This document shows, in pieces, positions 27,209-39,370 of a DNA stretch of 64,000 nt. Within the stretch, counting starts at the first letter, position 1; each line of letters opens with the position of its first letter. The stretch spans positions 204,348,827 to 204,412,826 of the forward strand of contig CM030364.1 of assembly GCA_017893485.1 (NCBI GenBank). The letters are read 5' to 3'. The translations under genes and the position numbers were made by a program. The notes under the pieces were generated by a model. It did no database searches, was not told the origin of the DNA, and saw only the letters and a program-made list of their open reading frames with translations. The stretch is from Hemerocallis citrina (taxonomy: Eukaryota; Streptophyta; Magnoliopsida; Asparagales; Asphodelaceae).

Positions 27209-27749
27209 TCATAGTTAATTTACTTGAGCACGGAAGCAAACATGGATGCATGTTGAATTTTATTTACACAACGGTAAGAAAACTGAGTAACATCTTCATT
27301 ATCATACCCTACTGTACAAGATAAGAATTACTTATGAAGTCACCTTAACTGTTGATTATACTGTTACGAAATTTAATCTTAAATCTATACATTGTACAGT
27401 ACATTCTCATGTAATCTTAAATCTGTACATTGTAGAATACATTCTCTTATATTAGAATATGTATCAGGCTATAGGTTTTTTTGGAAGAAAAAGGTGGAAA
27501 AAGGTTATCCTATTTCCAGAAATTAACAAAACAAACCCCGAGTATTTGGCCAAAGTACAAACTACGAACATGTTGGAAAAAGTTTTTGCATATTTTCCGG
27601 GCCGGATTCCGGTGGGCTCCAGTCACCGGCGGCGCCGGAAATTGATTGGATCATGTTCCTCTCGTTGAGTACTATTCCGTAATGTACTCACTTGTCAAAA
27701 CAGTTTCCGTATGAATGAGAAATGTAGGTCCAAAGTCGGGTACTTGAAA
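27209..27749. other. Intergenic with a LINE-tail-like piece
   Basis: The stretch 27473-27570 (TTTTTTTGGAAGAAAAAGG, then AATTAACAAAACAAACCCCGAG) resembles the minus-strand LINE tail at 29465-29560. A 69-codon frame (27459-27668) has no recognisable domain. Nothing else seen. Confidence 0.35.
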
Positions 27750-28290
27750 TGTACTAACTTTGACAATTGGAATGAATAATCCCACATCGGAAGATGAGAA
27801 AGATTTTCTAAGCTAAAGAAATGGACTAAAGGGCGTAGCCCTGGGATTACCACTAACGTGTAGTGGGGAGAGGACTTAGTACCATTATTCTGTAACAGCA
27901 GAGTAATGGCTCATCAGTTATATTTTTAAACCATTACTCCTTCAGTTACTCTTATTCTCCTATAAAACCAGCAACTTTTGTTTGCCAGAACACTTCTTCT
28001 TCTTCTTCTTCTTCTTCTGCTGAGTCAGTTCTAAAAATACAACACAGCTCTGGTTCGATAAGATCTCTGAAGTTAGGGTGCTGCTCTTCAGAAAAATGTA
28101 ATACAGTTGTATCCTGGGAGGCAATTCGTCAACCACCGTCACACTACAGGGCGAAAATGGCTTTAAGGACAGAGATATTCAAATCTCGACTCTATATTGT
28201 ATTGTATGATTTGTTCTTTTATTTTCTGTAATTGTAATTCTTCACAATTATTGTTAGCATTTTCTGTTTTATGAAACTCATGTTCTAACA
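27750..28290 (+). repeat. Possible solo LTR (copia type)
   Basis: Contains AATCCCACATCGGAAGATGA, a TATA-like CTATAAAAC at 27960, a (CTT)n run (27993-28018) and ends TGTTCTAACA at 28290. Layout resembles copia LTRs. No partner LTR, primer site or target duplication was found and the left end is uncertain. Confidence 0.35.
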
Positions 28291-28490
28291 GAACAAAAAA
28301 TAAAACATGAAACAACATGATCTGTACAGACAACAAGAGATCCCTCCAACAAACCATGAAGGGCGGGCCGACTAACAGATAGTCTTCACCTAGTATCGAG
28401 GAGGTCCCATCGATGCATCTCCTATAAAACCGATAGTCTTCACCTAGTAACTATAACCTTGTATCAGGCTAGAGTTAAGAACACGTTCTA
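28291..28490. other. Intergenic, short direct repeat
   Basis: GATAGTCTTCACCTAGTA occurs at about 28379 and 28432, 53 bases apart. No gene seen. Confidence 0.4.
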
Positions 28491-29212
28491 ATCAAATTTT
28501 TTATAGAGTAAATAATAAGACATAATCTGGCCTCGAACCTGAGACCTTTCTTTACTCATACATATTCTTTACAAATTACCCCTAGTGGGACACACTTTTA
28601 TTTTATAGGCTAAATTTGAAAATAAAAAAATAATAATAATAATAATAATAATAAACCCTTAAACTATTCCCTTTATACAGAAAGCCTCACTGAACTTTTT
28701 TTATGCAGAAAACCATACTCAAGTATAGTTGCAAAAAACCCACTCCGACGGCGTGAGCTTTCTACTAAAATTGTGTGAGGTTTATTGACAATAATGAGAA
28801 ATATGCATGATGTTTTCTGAACCAACTTGCAAAGATGAATGAGATTATCTAATACAAGCAGAAAAGTTATAAGTGGTTTTTTGAAAATATACTTCATGGG
28901 GTTATTTGCAACCATACTTAAGTGTGGTATTCTGTGCAAAAAAAAAGTTCAGTGAGGTTTTCTGCATAAGGGAATAGTTCAATAGGGTTTTTTCAAATTT
29001 AGCCTATTTTATATGAGTGACACTTTGTAAATAATTATGTCGTAAATAAATTTGAACTTTGAGGGTATTATGGTAACAAACAACAATTGAGTAAATGAAT
29101 TGTTAATATAACTCCTACTTAAAAATGAACGGTTGAAGTTAGATGATTGAATGTCTACAAACTATAGTTTATCTATAAATGACAACCCCAACTCTCTTAT
29201 TATAATATTAGA
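28491..29212 (-). mobile_element. Helitron-family fragment, copy D (holds a MITE)
   Basis: The right end on the minus strand has TCTAATATTATAATAAGAG and GGGGTTGTCATTTAT, as in copies A-C. The left end has AGACATAATCTGG with an accession-like block (CGAACCTGAGACC) matching the inverse of copy A's middle. A MITE (28607-29005) sits inside. No 3' hairpin with CTRR was located, so it may be two fragments. Confidence 0.4.
28607..29005. mobile_element. MITE with ~100-bp terminal inverted repeats
   Basis: Ends AGGCTAAATTTGAAAA and its inverse TTTTCAAATTTAGCCT. Similarity of the arms extends through AAACTATTCCC, CAGAAAACC, CTCACTGAACTTTTTTT and AAGTATGGTTGCAA types, about 100 bases per side. Flanks are ATTTTAT on both sides, a 7-8 bp duplication. 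The left arm has gained an (AAT)n run (28627-28654). Length of duplication fits hAT or Mutator-type mobilisation. Confidence 0.8.
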
Positions 29213-29464
29213 CATATATCCACAATTCTGAAGAAAAAATGAGAGGGGTAAGGAGAGAGGGAAAGAGAGAGTGGCGACCTTAGAAAAAGAGCAAATATTT
29301 TGACCAAGCTTTCCGCACGCCTACCCAAGCAACTCATCATTATCCTTTCCCGCCTCTTTGTTTTCCACCCCTGCTTCAAAATCCACCCTCACTCTATTCA
29401 TCCATCTCCTTACCCAAAACCACTCTCAAAACCATACTTCCAGCCAAATCCTAGGAACAATTTC
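29213..29464. other. Intergenic
   Basis: Purine-rich then pyrimidine-rich tracts (GAGAGGGGTAAGG near 29250; CCTTACCCAAAACCACTC near 29410). No gene seen. Confidence 0.3.
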
Positions 29465-29571
29465 TTTTTTTGAAGGAAAAGGTGGAGTATGGTCACCATG
29501 TTTCATTAATAAGGAGTTAATAAAATAAACTCAGAGTACTCAGCCTAGTACATGAACCTACGACACAAAAG

Positions 29572-30839
29572 TGTTAAGGTTATATACTGAAAGCATCACT
29601 TTTGTATTAACTTTATTTCCTTATTTTTTTTGAATGAGAATTATATGGGCATATGTTTGCATATTGTGTTTACTATAATATTAATGCAAGTATCTGATAT
29701 TCTATAAGGTTGATAATATGGTGTGAGGTGACACACAAAAGATCATATTATCAGTTCCCTATGGAATATATAAATAGTTCACAACCTAGACGGACTTGGA
29801 TAATCCATTGGAAAGGTTGTAGTGTAATCTGGTATTAGTCTATCTTGATTATAGGTTTACACTAGTACACTTTGTGTGTATTGAACAGGACCACTTGAGG
29901 TTGTTCTCTTTGTACTGACTACAAAAGAGAACAAACACCTCCGTTATTATGGATGCTTATGCTCTTAATCCAGATATAATAACAGACATGTATATGCAGT
30001 GTGCATTACTTTGACTCATAAAAGAGTGAAATTCATTATGGATCAACAACCTCTATGAATTGGGTAATAGCATTGTATGTATGATGGACTGTTGATTGTA
30101 AAAGGAATCCATGTCCCGATATGTCGGGTTGATGATGTCCCCTTAAGGAGCTCATAAGGATTGTCATGTAAACCCTGTAGATGGATTACATCCGACATGA
30201 CAAATAAAGTTGAGTGGTACTACTTAAGGATAAAAGATGTTGATCAATATAGTTGTCAGTAACTTAATTTGATCGACGGACATTCGATATCTTAACATGG
30301 GGAGCTCAACGAGCATATAATAAAAGGAGCCCATAAATATAATTTGGGATTAGGAAGGTAGTGCAACAATAGCTCTTTAGTGGACCGAGCTATTGTTAAT
30401 GGGCCTGGGTTGTGTGTTCGGGCTGAACACGGGATACCCAGATTCGTTAGGAGACCTAACCCTAATTTCTCCACATGGTCCCTGCCGTAGCCTTATATAT
30501 ATCCTCTATTCTCTGGCCGTCATTGATGATCTGTGATATAAGACTTTTTTCTCAAAATTCGTGATTTACGTAAGGAGAGAAAGAGAGGTCAGCCAAGGAG
30601 AAGAAAGGTTGGGAGATCGTCGTCCACACGACATCCAACCCGAGGAAGGAATACGTGCAGAAGATCTTGGGGTCGCAGACGGCTCGAGGTTGCTAGAAAC
30701 TATCTTCTTCTCATCGCAGGTATAATTCGTGAACCCTTGATTCCGCTATAATGGGTTAGATCACGTATTAAATCGTTTAAGCTTTTATGATCGATACGCA
30801 CACCAATCCGTGTTCCTGGGAATCACCGCTGTTCCATCA
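29572..30839 (+). repeat. Solo LTR, 1268 bp, with AAAAG target duplication
   Basis: Starts TGTTAAGGTTATATACTG, ends GTTCCATCA. AAAAG stands on both sides (29567-29571 and 30840-30844). No internal region, primer site or second LTR. A TATA-like TTATATATATCC at 30491-30502 suggests plus orientation. Solo LTRs come from recombination between the two LTRs of a full element. The lineage is not certain; length fits copia or gypsy. Confidence 0.85.
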
Positions 30840-30844
30840 AAAAG

Positions 30845-31216
30845 TACATAAATCCACCCTAAACATGGGGGATGGGGCAAAAGAAGGTACAAACATACAT
30901 GCATCCAAGCAAACAAAGTACATCCAAACAATTACTCCCCCCCAACAAAACCCTGGGGTGGTGGGGATCAATCGATCAATCGATCAACATTACATATCTG
31001 ACAGGCCGGGCTCATCCCTCAGTCTAGCATCAGTCCAATCTCAATATCCTCATCATCATACTCCTCCACCTAAAAGACGTTCGCGATCCTCCCTTTAGGA
31101 CCTCCAACGGTAACATTTGCCCAAAAGAAAATAAGATGCAAAATGTGAGTTAAAATACTAGAAATACTATTACATGTCCAACAGAAGTACCAATTGTTCC
31201 TGTCAAGTCAAAGACC
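30845..31216 (-). other. 3' untranslated region of the minus-strand LINE
   Basis: Lies between the zinc-finger RVT stop and the solo LTR. A plus-strand frame here is low-complexity. Nothing else seen. Confidence 0.5.
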
Positions 31217-32745
31217 TCAGGTCGTAGCAGTAATAGCGATAAACCAAGCTTCTCTCATCGTTCGTTTCTCAGTAGCGAACTTTGGACCTGCCCACAAATC
31301 CTCATACTTACTTGGGAACTCATTCGTCCCCAGGGTGCTAAGTACCTCCACAAGGACTGCTGTGCTCTTGGGACATTCTAGAAAAAGATGGTATCTAGTT
31401 TCGGGGACAGTATTACAGAACCCACAGGTAGAGTCCAAATTCGGTTGGCATTTCGATAGGTTCTTTCTAGTCAAAATAGCGTCATTAAGCACCAACCAGA
31501 TAAAAACTTCAACTTTCAATGGTGTTTTCGCCTTCCAAACTACACCCGACCAACTCGGACTACGTCCCCTAAAGTGAATGCGGTTATAAAGGGAGCGCAT
31601 GGTGAATGTGCCATTCTTTTCCAATCCCCAAGATTTCCTATCGGTACCTTGTGCGCAAATAATACCAGCGTTGGCAATATAGGTCTGTAGTTCCGTGAGC
31701 CTAAGCTAGGACCCTAGATCAAGGGGATGTATAAAGGCCAGTTTCCAGGAACTTCTTCTCCAAGCTGCCGTCACCGTGCATTGTGGTTGTGATACTTGGT
31801 CATACAAATCAGGGAACATGGCTCTAAGTGTATGTTCACCACACCACTTATCCCACCAGAATCTGGTTAATCTACCGTTCCCGATAGACGACATCACATA
31901 GCTAATGAAGGGATCGTATGCCTTGGCGATGCCTCTCCAGAACTAGCAAACGCGTGTGCCTACCCTGAAACCTAGGTTTCTCGTCCCATTTCCATGCAGA
32001 TAAGTCTGCACGAAATCCTGCCATCCTTCCCCATTAGGGTGGAAGCCTTTCCACCACCATTTTCGTAAGAGGGCCAGGGTCATATCTCTCAGATCAATAA
32101 TACCTAGTCCTCCGTGTATTTTTTTCATGCAAGCTTTTTCCTATCTGATTAGGTGATATCCTCCTCTATCAGGACTTGCCCCTTCCAAAGAAACCGTTTA
32201 CGGTCAATTCTCTGGATAACCCAACATGGTATTTCGAAAAAAGACAAATAATAGGTAGGAAGATTTGAGAGAACCGCATTGATAAGTGTGACTCTTCCTC
32301 CCAAGGATAAAGCTTTACCTTTCCATCCAGCAAGACGGTTTTCCACTTGGTCAATGATCGGTAACCAATCCGCCTTCTTTAGTTTCCCCGGTCTAAGTGG
32401 TAACCCCAAGTATTTAATGGGAAAATTCTCAATGGAGCAGTTGAGAATTGTGGCATGCTCTTGTGCCTCCTCTGTATTAAGGGCAATGGGGATAAGAGCA
32501 CTTTTGTGGAAGTTGACCCTGAGTCCAGACCAAGCTTCAAAACTATAAAGAATTCCTTTGAAAACAGTAGTTTCCCCGAGGTTGCCATTTCCAAATAGTA
32601 GAGTATCGTCTGCATATTGAAGGATGGAGCAACCTTGGCGATTGACTCTGCTGGCCACTTGCGATGTCTAGTCGGCCCTACTACAATTAGCCATCATGGA
32701 CCATAACACGTCTGCCACAATGGTGAAGAGGAGGGGGGAGGATCT
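31217..32745 (-). pseudogene. LINE ORF2 fragment: RT (palm to thumb) and zinc-finger RVT domain
   Basis: RT part 32149-32658 keeps LQYADDTLLFGN, the active site YADD, then YLGLPL and WKGKALSLGGRVTLI. 31943-32128 has GGLGIIDLRDMTLALLRKWW; 31706-31897 has GNGRLTRFWWDKW. 31217-31624 is the C-terminal zinc-binding domain with CGFCNTVPETRYHLFLECP. Stops and frame changes separate these pieces. It copied LINE RNA at the target site; this copy is dead. Confidence 0.85.
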
Positions 32746-32849
32746 CCTTATCTAAGGCCCCGTTTACACGAAAAAGGATGACCCGAGACCAATTTATCCA
32801 CAAAACACCCTAACCCTAGACAAAAAATTCCAGATCCAACAAGAAGATG

Positions 32850-33188
32850 GAGAGATGATGCATGAAGTGTGGCGATGGCGACCACTCGACAGCCGAATGT
32901 AGGAGGCTCGGAATCCACTGCTTCAACTGTAGAAAATTTTGGCACAAAGTACGGGACTTTCCTCTTTATAACCGGAGTGAAACTCTGGCGGTGGAGATCC
33001 CCCATAAAACCAAGATAGCTGCAACTCTCCCCACGTTGCATGTCGGTGCCTTCCTCCATCCAATTAACCCTCGCAAGGTGCCGAAGGTGCAAGTCGTCGA
33101 AGGCGCCCTCAGCTATGCCTGGAAGAGTCCTGAAGAAATTTGGCGAGGGGATATACCACGTCCAATTCCCTATTTTGGAGGAAGCTGA
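32850..33188 (+). pseudogene. LINE ORF1 C-terminal fragment with zinc knuckles
   Basis: One intact CX2CX4HX4C knuckle (CMKCGDGDHSTAEC) and a second with Phe in place of the last Cys (CFNCRKFWHKVRDF). ORF1 proteins bind LINE RNA. The N-terminal part is missing at the 32757 junction. It might instead be the inverted 5' part of the minus-strand LINE. Confidence 0.6.
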
Positions 33189-33507
33189 TAAGTCGGTGGC
33201 TGATGGGATCTTCATTTTTTTGGGTTTAATGCCAACTTCTCCCCGTGGTCCATGGACTACAGAGCAAAATTGCGTTATTCAATTACAAATGCATACCTTA
33301 TTCCTTTGCATTATTATCGAAAGAGAATATTCTTGAAGTGACTAAATCAGTAGGAGTTGAGACTAAAGGGCCACACTCATTCAAAATTAAGCAGTCAGAG
33401 AATGTTTTTGTTGATCTCTCTGATCAATAGAGATAATCTAACCGATTGTTTATAGTTCCTTAGTAGCTTTTAGCATTGTTTTGCTTGATTGATATTTTAT
33501 TGTCTAA

Positions 33508-36500
33508 ATGAAGATATCTAGATAGAATGTAAGAGGGTTATGCAATCTTAATAAATGTATCATCATCAAAGAAGGGATTAGAAGTTCACAAGTTTCACTT
33601 GTATGCCTACAAGAAACTAAGCTCAAGAACTCTTCTAGTAGAAAGCTTTCATCCATTGGTGGGAATTTCATCAACAAGTGGCTTCAATTAGATGCATTGG
33701 AAAGTTGTGGGGGGATCCTGAGAGGTTGGGATGATAACACCCTAAATGCTTCTATATTGCAGTTGATATTTTCTAAATCTCAACATCGTTCAAGAACAAA
33801 GACTCAGACCAGGAGTGGTCTCTTACTTCAGCATATGCCTCCTTCGAATTAGACGATAGATAACTTTCTTTTCATGAAATCAGCCAAAGAAGATGAAGAC
33901 TTTGTGATGCATGGGTGTTGTATGGTGACTTCAATATTACAATGGCTAACTTAGATAGAAGCAAGGAGCAAGACTCCAACTGAGACATGAAAGCTTTTAG
34001 AGATTTCATTCAGAATCTAAAGCTCATTGATCTCCCTCTTCTGGTAGAAAGTTCACATAGTCCAATTTGAAAACAAATCTTTCCCTAGCTAGATTGGATA
34101 GATTCTTGATTTCTAATACATGGGAGAGCCTGCACCCCTTGTGCATCCAACACTCCCTCCCAAGAATTTCTTCTGATCATTGCCCAATCATCCTAGATAC
34201 ACAAGTAATAGTGCAGAAGATCCATTACTTCAAATTTGAGAATGCCTCGTTTTCAAATGATAGCTTTATCCCTTGTCACAGATTGGTGAAAGGGTTTTGT
34301 TTACAACGGGTCTACAGTTGATGTCTTTGCACATAAGCTAATCTTGCTGAAGAAAATGATTAGGAGATGGAGAAATGAAATCTTTGGCCATATCACTGTA
34401 AAGAAGAAAAAACCAAAATGCTCCAACTTGAAATTGATGCAGAGAACAACCAACTACCAAGCTAATTCAGATGAACTCATAGAAACACAGAAGGAGTACC
34501 AGGAATTGGTGAAGTCAAAGGTGGCATATTGGAGGCAAAGATCAAGGGTGACATGGATCAAGGAGGGGGATGCAAAAACTTGATTTTTCCATTCTATTGC
34601 AAATGGCAGTTGAAGAAGAAACTACATCTACTCTCTAATGCATAATGGTAATCTGCTTACTTCACAAGCATATATTAATGCTAGTTTTGAAGCTCACTTT
34701 GAAGAGATTTATGGCACTAATACCACATTTGATTTTAATATTGACTGGCAAACTCTATATCCTAATCAAAATGTACACTTATCAGGTCTGGATGCTCCAT
34801 TCAGCTTAGAGTAAATGAAGAAGGATATGATTGATATGAGTGGGGATAAAGCACCAAGGCCAAATGGCTTCTCCATGAGCTTCAATCATAAATTTTAGGG
34901 GGTAATCAAGGATGATCCATTCCACATGCTATTAGCACTACAGAGGGGGGATGCTGATCTGAACATGCTAAACTACTCTAACATTATGCTTATCCCAAAG
35001 TGTGAGGGTGCAAACTCAGTCAATGAATACAAGCCAATTAGTCTTTTAAACTGCCCATTCATGATTTTCACAAAGGTTCTAACCAAAAAATTACGTCCAT
35101 TGCTTGATTCTTTGGTCTTTTCTTCCCAAAGTGCATTTCTCATAGACGAGTCGACAATTGGTTGTTTCTTATAACTCATAAAACCATCAACATGTGCAAC
35201 AACAGATACTCAAATGCACTTATGCTAAAGATTGATTTCAAGGAAGCTTTGACACTGTCAATTGGAAATACATTGATCAAATGTTAGTGGCTAGAGGCTT
35301 TGGAACGGGGTGGAACAAATGGATCAACATGATCCTAAGAACTGTCAAATCCTCTGTGCCAGTTAATGGCACAGGATAAAAGATCATCAACTCCAAAAGA
35401 GGCCTCAAGAAAGGTGATCCACGCTGATTCATTATCACCCATGTTATTCATTCTTGCAGCGGATGTCCTAGCTCAAATATTACTTAGTGGAAGAAGAAAT
35501 GACTCCTTTCCTCTCCAACTCAAGGGTTCTCTCTCCTCTCTATTTGTCCTACAATTTACAGATGATACTCTGCTTTTCTGCAATGGGATGAACAGAAAGT
35601 GATGAACCTCATATTACTCCTCCACATCTTGGCAAATGTCTCAGGTCTTGACATCAACTTCAAAAAATCTGTAATTATTTATTTTGGCAAGTCAAGAGCT
35701 AAGCTACAAGCTTTCACTAACATTATGGGGTGCAAACAAGAATCTTACCTATCAGCTATCTAGGAATGCCTTTGGCTAACGTAAAATTAAGAAAGAGAGT
35801 GGCAATCACTCATTCTTAAAATTGAGAAGAGACTCTCAACTTGGAAGGGCAAGATGCTAACTAGAGGAGGAAGGTTAGTTCTTATCAACTCCATTCTTAG
35901 TGCACCACAAAATATCATGCATCCTTCTTCAAATTTTCTACTTGGGTGATTAAGAGAATAGATAATATAAGGAGAAGATTTGGTAGGCTTTGATACTAAT
36001 GCAAGGGGTTGTGCATACATGAAATGGGTGGGGATTTTCCAACCAAATGAACAAGGAAATATAGGAGTTCTTGATGTCAAAATCTTCAATGATGCTCTGC
36101 TTATGAAGTGATGGTGGGAGATTGTCACTACAGACTCACTAGTAAGCCAAACACTGCAATCCTTATATTTCAATGAATCCACTAATAGATTTCTCTATCC
36201 AATTCAGACTTCTTACTTCTGGAAGGGAGGTTATCAGCTAAAAACTCAATTCATGCAGGGACTCAATTGGCTGCTTAAAGATGGAAAAAATTATCAAATT
36301 CTGGTCTTCAAACTGGATAAAGGGACATAACTTTCCACACTATTTCCCTCTTTATTCTCTGCAGCATGGAATAAAGAAGCTACTATCGTATCTTATGGAG
36401 ACTGGACAAATAAAAGGTGAAATTGGAGACCTAGCTTACATAGTAGTTCTAATACACTACTCAATACAGAGAAGGCACTGTTGTTGCAACTCATAGCCCA

Positions 36501-36960
36501 CCTTCAACAATATGATGTAGCAGATAGTCCAACATGGAAACACTCACTTGGTTGCTTCTCAGTCAAACCTGCATACAATTTCTTCAGCATCTCAGGCCTA
36601 ATTTCCCCCTATTACAAAGCTAGCTGGAGCAACATTGCCTCTCTTAAATGCAAAATCTTTATATGGCTACTGAGGTGGGATAAGCTCAACTCCAAAGGCA
36701 TACTTCAAGCCAAATGATGGGATTGGTATCTAACATGCATAGCTTGTGCAGGTCAAATTGAAACCATCTTCAACATATTCTTTGAATATCCTCTAGCCAC
36801 TAGCAGTTGGGATTACTTCACTACCATGTTCAGCATTGCACACCTTCCTGACTCTATACATGATTGCTTCACACATTGGTGTTTTGCTCCACATATACAC
36901 ATATACTCATACACTTGGCATTTGGTTACTATTGATGTTTGCTGGAGTATATGGCTTGCT
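33508..36960 (+). pseudogene. LINE ORF2: endonuclease, RT, C-terminal zinc domain (decayed)
   Basis: Starts at 33508 with MKISR-stop-NVRGL, so the conserved Trp of the endonuclease opening is now a stop. Further endonuclease marks are VCLQETKL (about 33600), GDFNIT (33929) and SDHCPI (34174). RT marks are KPISLLN (about 35030) and FTDDTLLF (35557) where YADD is expected. The C-terminal domain is around 36481-36717 (FIWLLRWDKLNSKG) and ends near SIWLARNDRIFQ (36945). Numerous stops and frameshifts. Confidence 0.8.
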
Positions 36961-37300
36961 AGAAATGATAGGATTTTTCAAATAAGCTGCACATAAAGAA
37001 AAATTTGATTGTTAATGCAAAATTTTGGTTCTCTCATTGGCTGGATGGGAGTGAGAGATCAACGAAGAAGCTGAAGATAATGCAGGGTGTGAGGTTGCAC
37101 AAGCAGGAGACATGTTGATAAGAGGGGTAGCACAAGCAGAGGCATAGGCATCAAGTGAAACAACAAGCAACTCAGGGTAAGAAGTAGAAGAAGGAAACAG
37201 AAAGCATATCATATGAGATTTTTTGGATGTTTTAATCAAAGACCTTGGTTTGTAATTCTGTTAACTGCTGGTGTGTAATATTAACTAAATACTTTATGAT

Positions 37301-37545
37301 GTTTATGGGGGTGCACAACGGAAGTCCCCTGCCACCTTTTCAATTTAGGATTATGCTATCTCAAATCTTAGTTCAAATTCAGGCTCATTCTCTATCAAAT
37401 TCCCCGCCCTTAGTAGACTGTATTAGTTACTAACTTTATAGACTAATTTGGCCATGTTAACATGTTAAACAATGTGAACGGCTAGGATCATCCGTAAGAT
37501 AGATAGACGCACCATTTACACTTTCATTGTGTTTCCAATGGAAGA

Positions 37546-37550
<5 letters not shown>
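37301..37550. other. Boundary stretch between LINE and microsatellite
   Basis: AT-rich; no gene seen. May hold the LINE tail. Confidence 0.3.

Positions 37551-37622
<72 letters not shown>
37551..37622. repeat. (TA)36 microsatellite
   Basis: 36 uninterrupted TA units next to the left border of the Mutator-like element. Confidence 0.98.
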
Positions 37623-37626
<4 letters not shown>

Positions 37627-37981
37627 TAATGCTCGGTTGAAAACGGGTTTGGTTTTCAACCAGGTGTGAAAATAGCGATATGAGCCGTTGGATCGCTCTT
37701 GATCGTGATCAATGGCTCAGATCGCTTCCGCTGAGATGGAGCGGAAGCACTTAAGTGGTGGAGGGGCATTTTGGGGTTTTCACACCAGATAATGCTTCAG
37801 ACTTATCGTTATTTGGCGTGAAGTTTTTTTTTTGCGAAAAAAACACTTAGGCCGTTGTTAGGTTGTTTTTTTTTTAATTCAACCTAGGCCATTGTGGAAC
37901 AATGGCTTAGGTATGCACAAGTGTTTTTCCAAACACTTGTACATACTCATATCTCTCTCTCCCTCACTTTGCAGCCATCTT

Positions 37982-38014
<33 letters not shown>

Positions 38015-38480
38015 GGAGCTCGCGAAACCCACTCCCAAACTCTAGCTCTACTTCAATCCACGCCACCTGACCTCCCCTTCTCAATCTCCCCCGCTTCTCG
38101 AAGCCTCTCTATCTCTCTCTCCTTCTCCCGCATACCCCAATCCCTAACCCTACCCGAAATCCCAAATCACCTAAACCTTAGCCGAATTCTTCGAAACCCC
38201 AAACCCTAACAGCCACTTCGTTAAGATCAGCGACTACTATTGGCTCCTATCTCCTTCCCATAAACCCACATTGTGAAAGATATTCACTTTTTCACAATTT
38301 ATTAGAATCAACTTCGGTAATACGTGAGATTTTTTTTCAATATTCTTTAGTGTACAATTTTTGTATGCATAGTTTGTCTACAATTTGGAGAGTGTACAAT
38401 TTTTGTATCATGTGTGTTGTATACATTTTTGACATTTTTATAGATGTAGTATTAGTTGTAGAACATAGGAAAAGGAAACA
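37623..38480. other. Left end of the Mutator-like element, non-coding
   Basis: Contains a hairpin GGTTGAAAAC / GTTTTCAACC (37635-37661), two CTTAGGCCGTTGTTAGG-type motifs (37850; perfect hairpin at 37881-37912), then a pyrimidine-rich stretch with (CT)n at 37989-38012 and AAACCCTAACAGCC around 38200. That last part looks like the 5' leader of a host gene and may be captured DNA. A 105-codon frame there is low-complexity. Confidence 0.45.
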
Positions 38481-38499
38481 AACGAGATCCAAAAATTCT

Positions 38500-39370
38500 G
38501 AAATTTGACGAATAGGTCGGACTCACCACGCACAAGGCAATACAACTTGTAGAGGCAATTTCTGTATCACGGTTTGCAAGATACGTCCGTGTATTGCTTT
38601 TATTCAATATAAACAAAATAAAGCGATACATGGGCGTATATTAGAAACCGAGAGTCGGAACTCACACCTGCAAGTGTGCGTTGGCTTGTGTTTGGTGTAT
38701 CAGACGTAACTGCCAAATTTAGGAATTTTTGCATCTCATTTGTATTGTTTTCTAGCATATATAAAAAACTACTATATATGTCGGAACTTTTTGAGTACGG
38801 ACTCACTAGAATACGGCTCAAACGATCTCGCAAAAAATACAAAACTGTGCGAGTAGGTCGGGCTAACTACTCACAAGCCAACGCAACTTGTAGTTGCGAG
38901 TTCCAACACACAGTTTGCGAGATACGCCAATGTATCGCTTTCCGCTCCTTTCTCAAGAGTGAAAGCGATACACGGCCGTATGTTGCAAACTGTGAGTTCA
39001 AACTCGCTTCTACAAGTTGTATTGGCTTGTGTGCGGCAAGCCCGACCCAATTGCAAAGCTTCGTATTTTTTAAAAGTCATTTATGCGGTTTTCTCATGTA
39101 TTTTGTTATGTTTTGAGCAAGTTTTTAATAGAGAACCCACTCAAAAAAAATGAAATTTTGCGAGTAGGTCGGTCTCGCTACTCACAAGCCAAAGCTACTT
39201 GTAGTAGCGGGTTCTCACCCATGATTTGCTATATGCTTCCGTGTATAGCATTCCTCTCTTTTTTCAAGAGTGAAAGCAATACACAGCTGTATCTTGCAAA
39301 CCGCGAGTCCAAACTCGCTTCTACAAGTTACGTTGACTTTTGTGCGGTAAGCCTGACCTAATTGCAAAGT
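38500..39370. repeat. Three ~210-bp palindromic modules in the left subterminal region
   Basis: AGGTCGG marks the left edge of each module at 38514, 38855 and 39166 (spacings 341 and 311). Each module is an imperfect inverted repeat with arms of about 100 bases: the left arm carries CTCACAAGCCAA, AACTTGTAG and GTTTGCGAGATACG; the right arm carries their inverses ending in GTGTGCGGCAAGC and GACCCAATTGC. The centre is near TTTCTCAAGAGTGAAAGCGA. One half-module occurs at the right end (57420-57477, inverse), cut by the Sirevirus-like element. Confidence 0.85.

Larger units (their letters stand above)
29465..32757 (-). mobile_element. 5'-truncated L1-type LINE, minus strand
   Basis: The 3' tail on the minus strand ends CCTTTTCCTTCAAAAAAAG near 29465. 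Upstream lie the zinc-finger RVT domain and RT. The 5' end stops abruptly at about 32757 inside the RT palm (PLLFTIVADVL), so endonuclease and ORF1 are missing, as is common after incomplete reverse transcription. A solo LTR (29572-30839) sits in its 3' UTR. Confidence 0.8.
32758..37300 (+). mobile_element. Second L1-type LINE, plus strand (decayed)
   Basis: Plus-strand order is ORF1 zinc knuckle, endonuclease, RT and C-terminal zinc domain, the standard L1 layout. It abuts the minus-strand LINE head to head at about 32757. The end near 37300 is uncertain; no clean poly-A was found. Many stops and frameshifts show it is older than its neighbour. Confidence 0.75.

Noticed and set aside
32748..33215. 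155-codon minus-strand frame
   Set aside because: Opposite a clear zinc-knuckle ORF1 piece on the plus strand; no domain of its own.
37892..38209. 105-codon frame as a protein gene
   Set aside because: CT-rich leader-like sequence, Ser/Leu/Pro-rich translation; more likely a captured 5' UTR.
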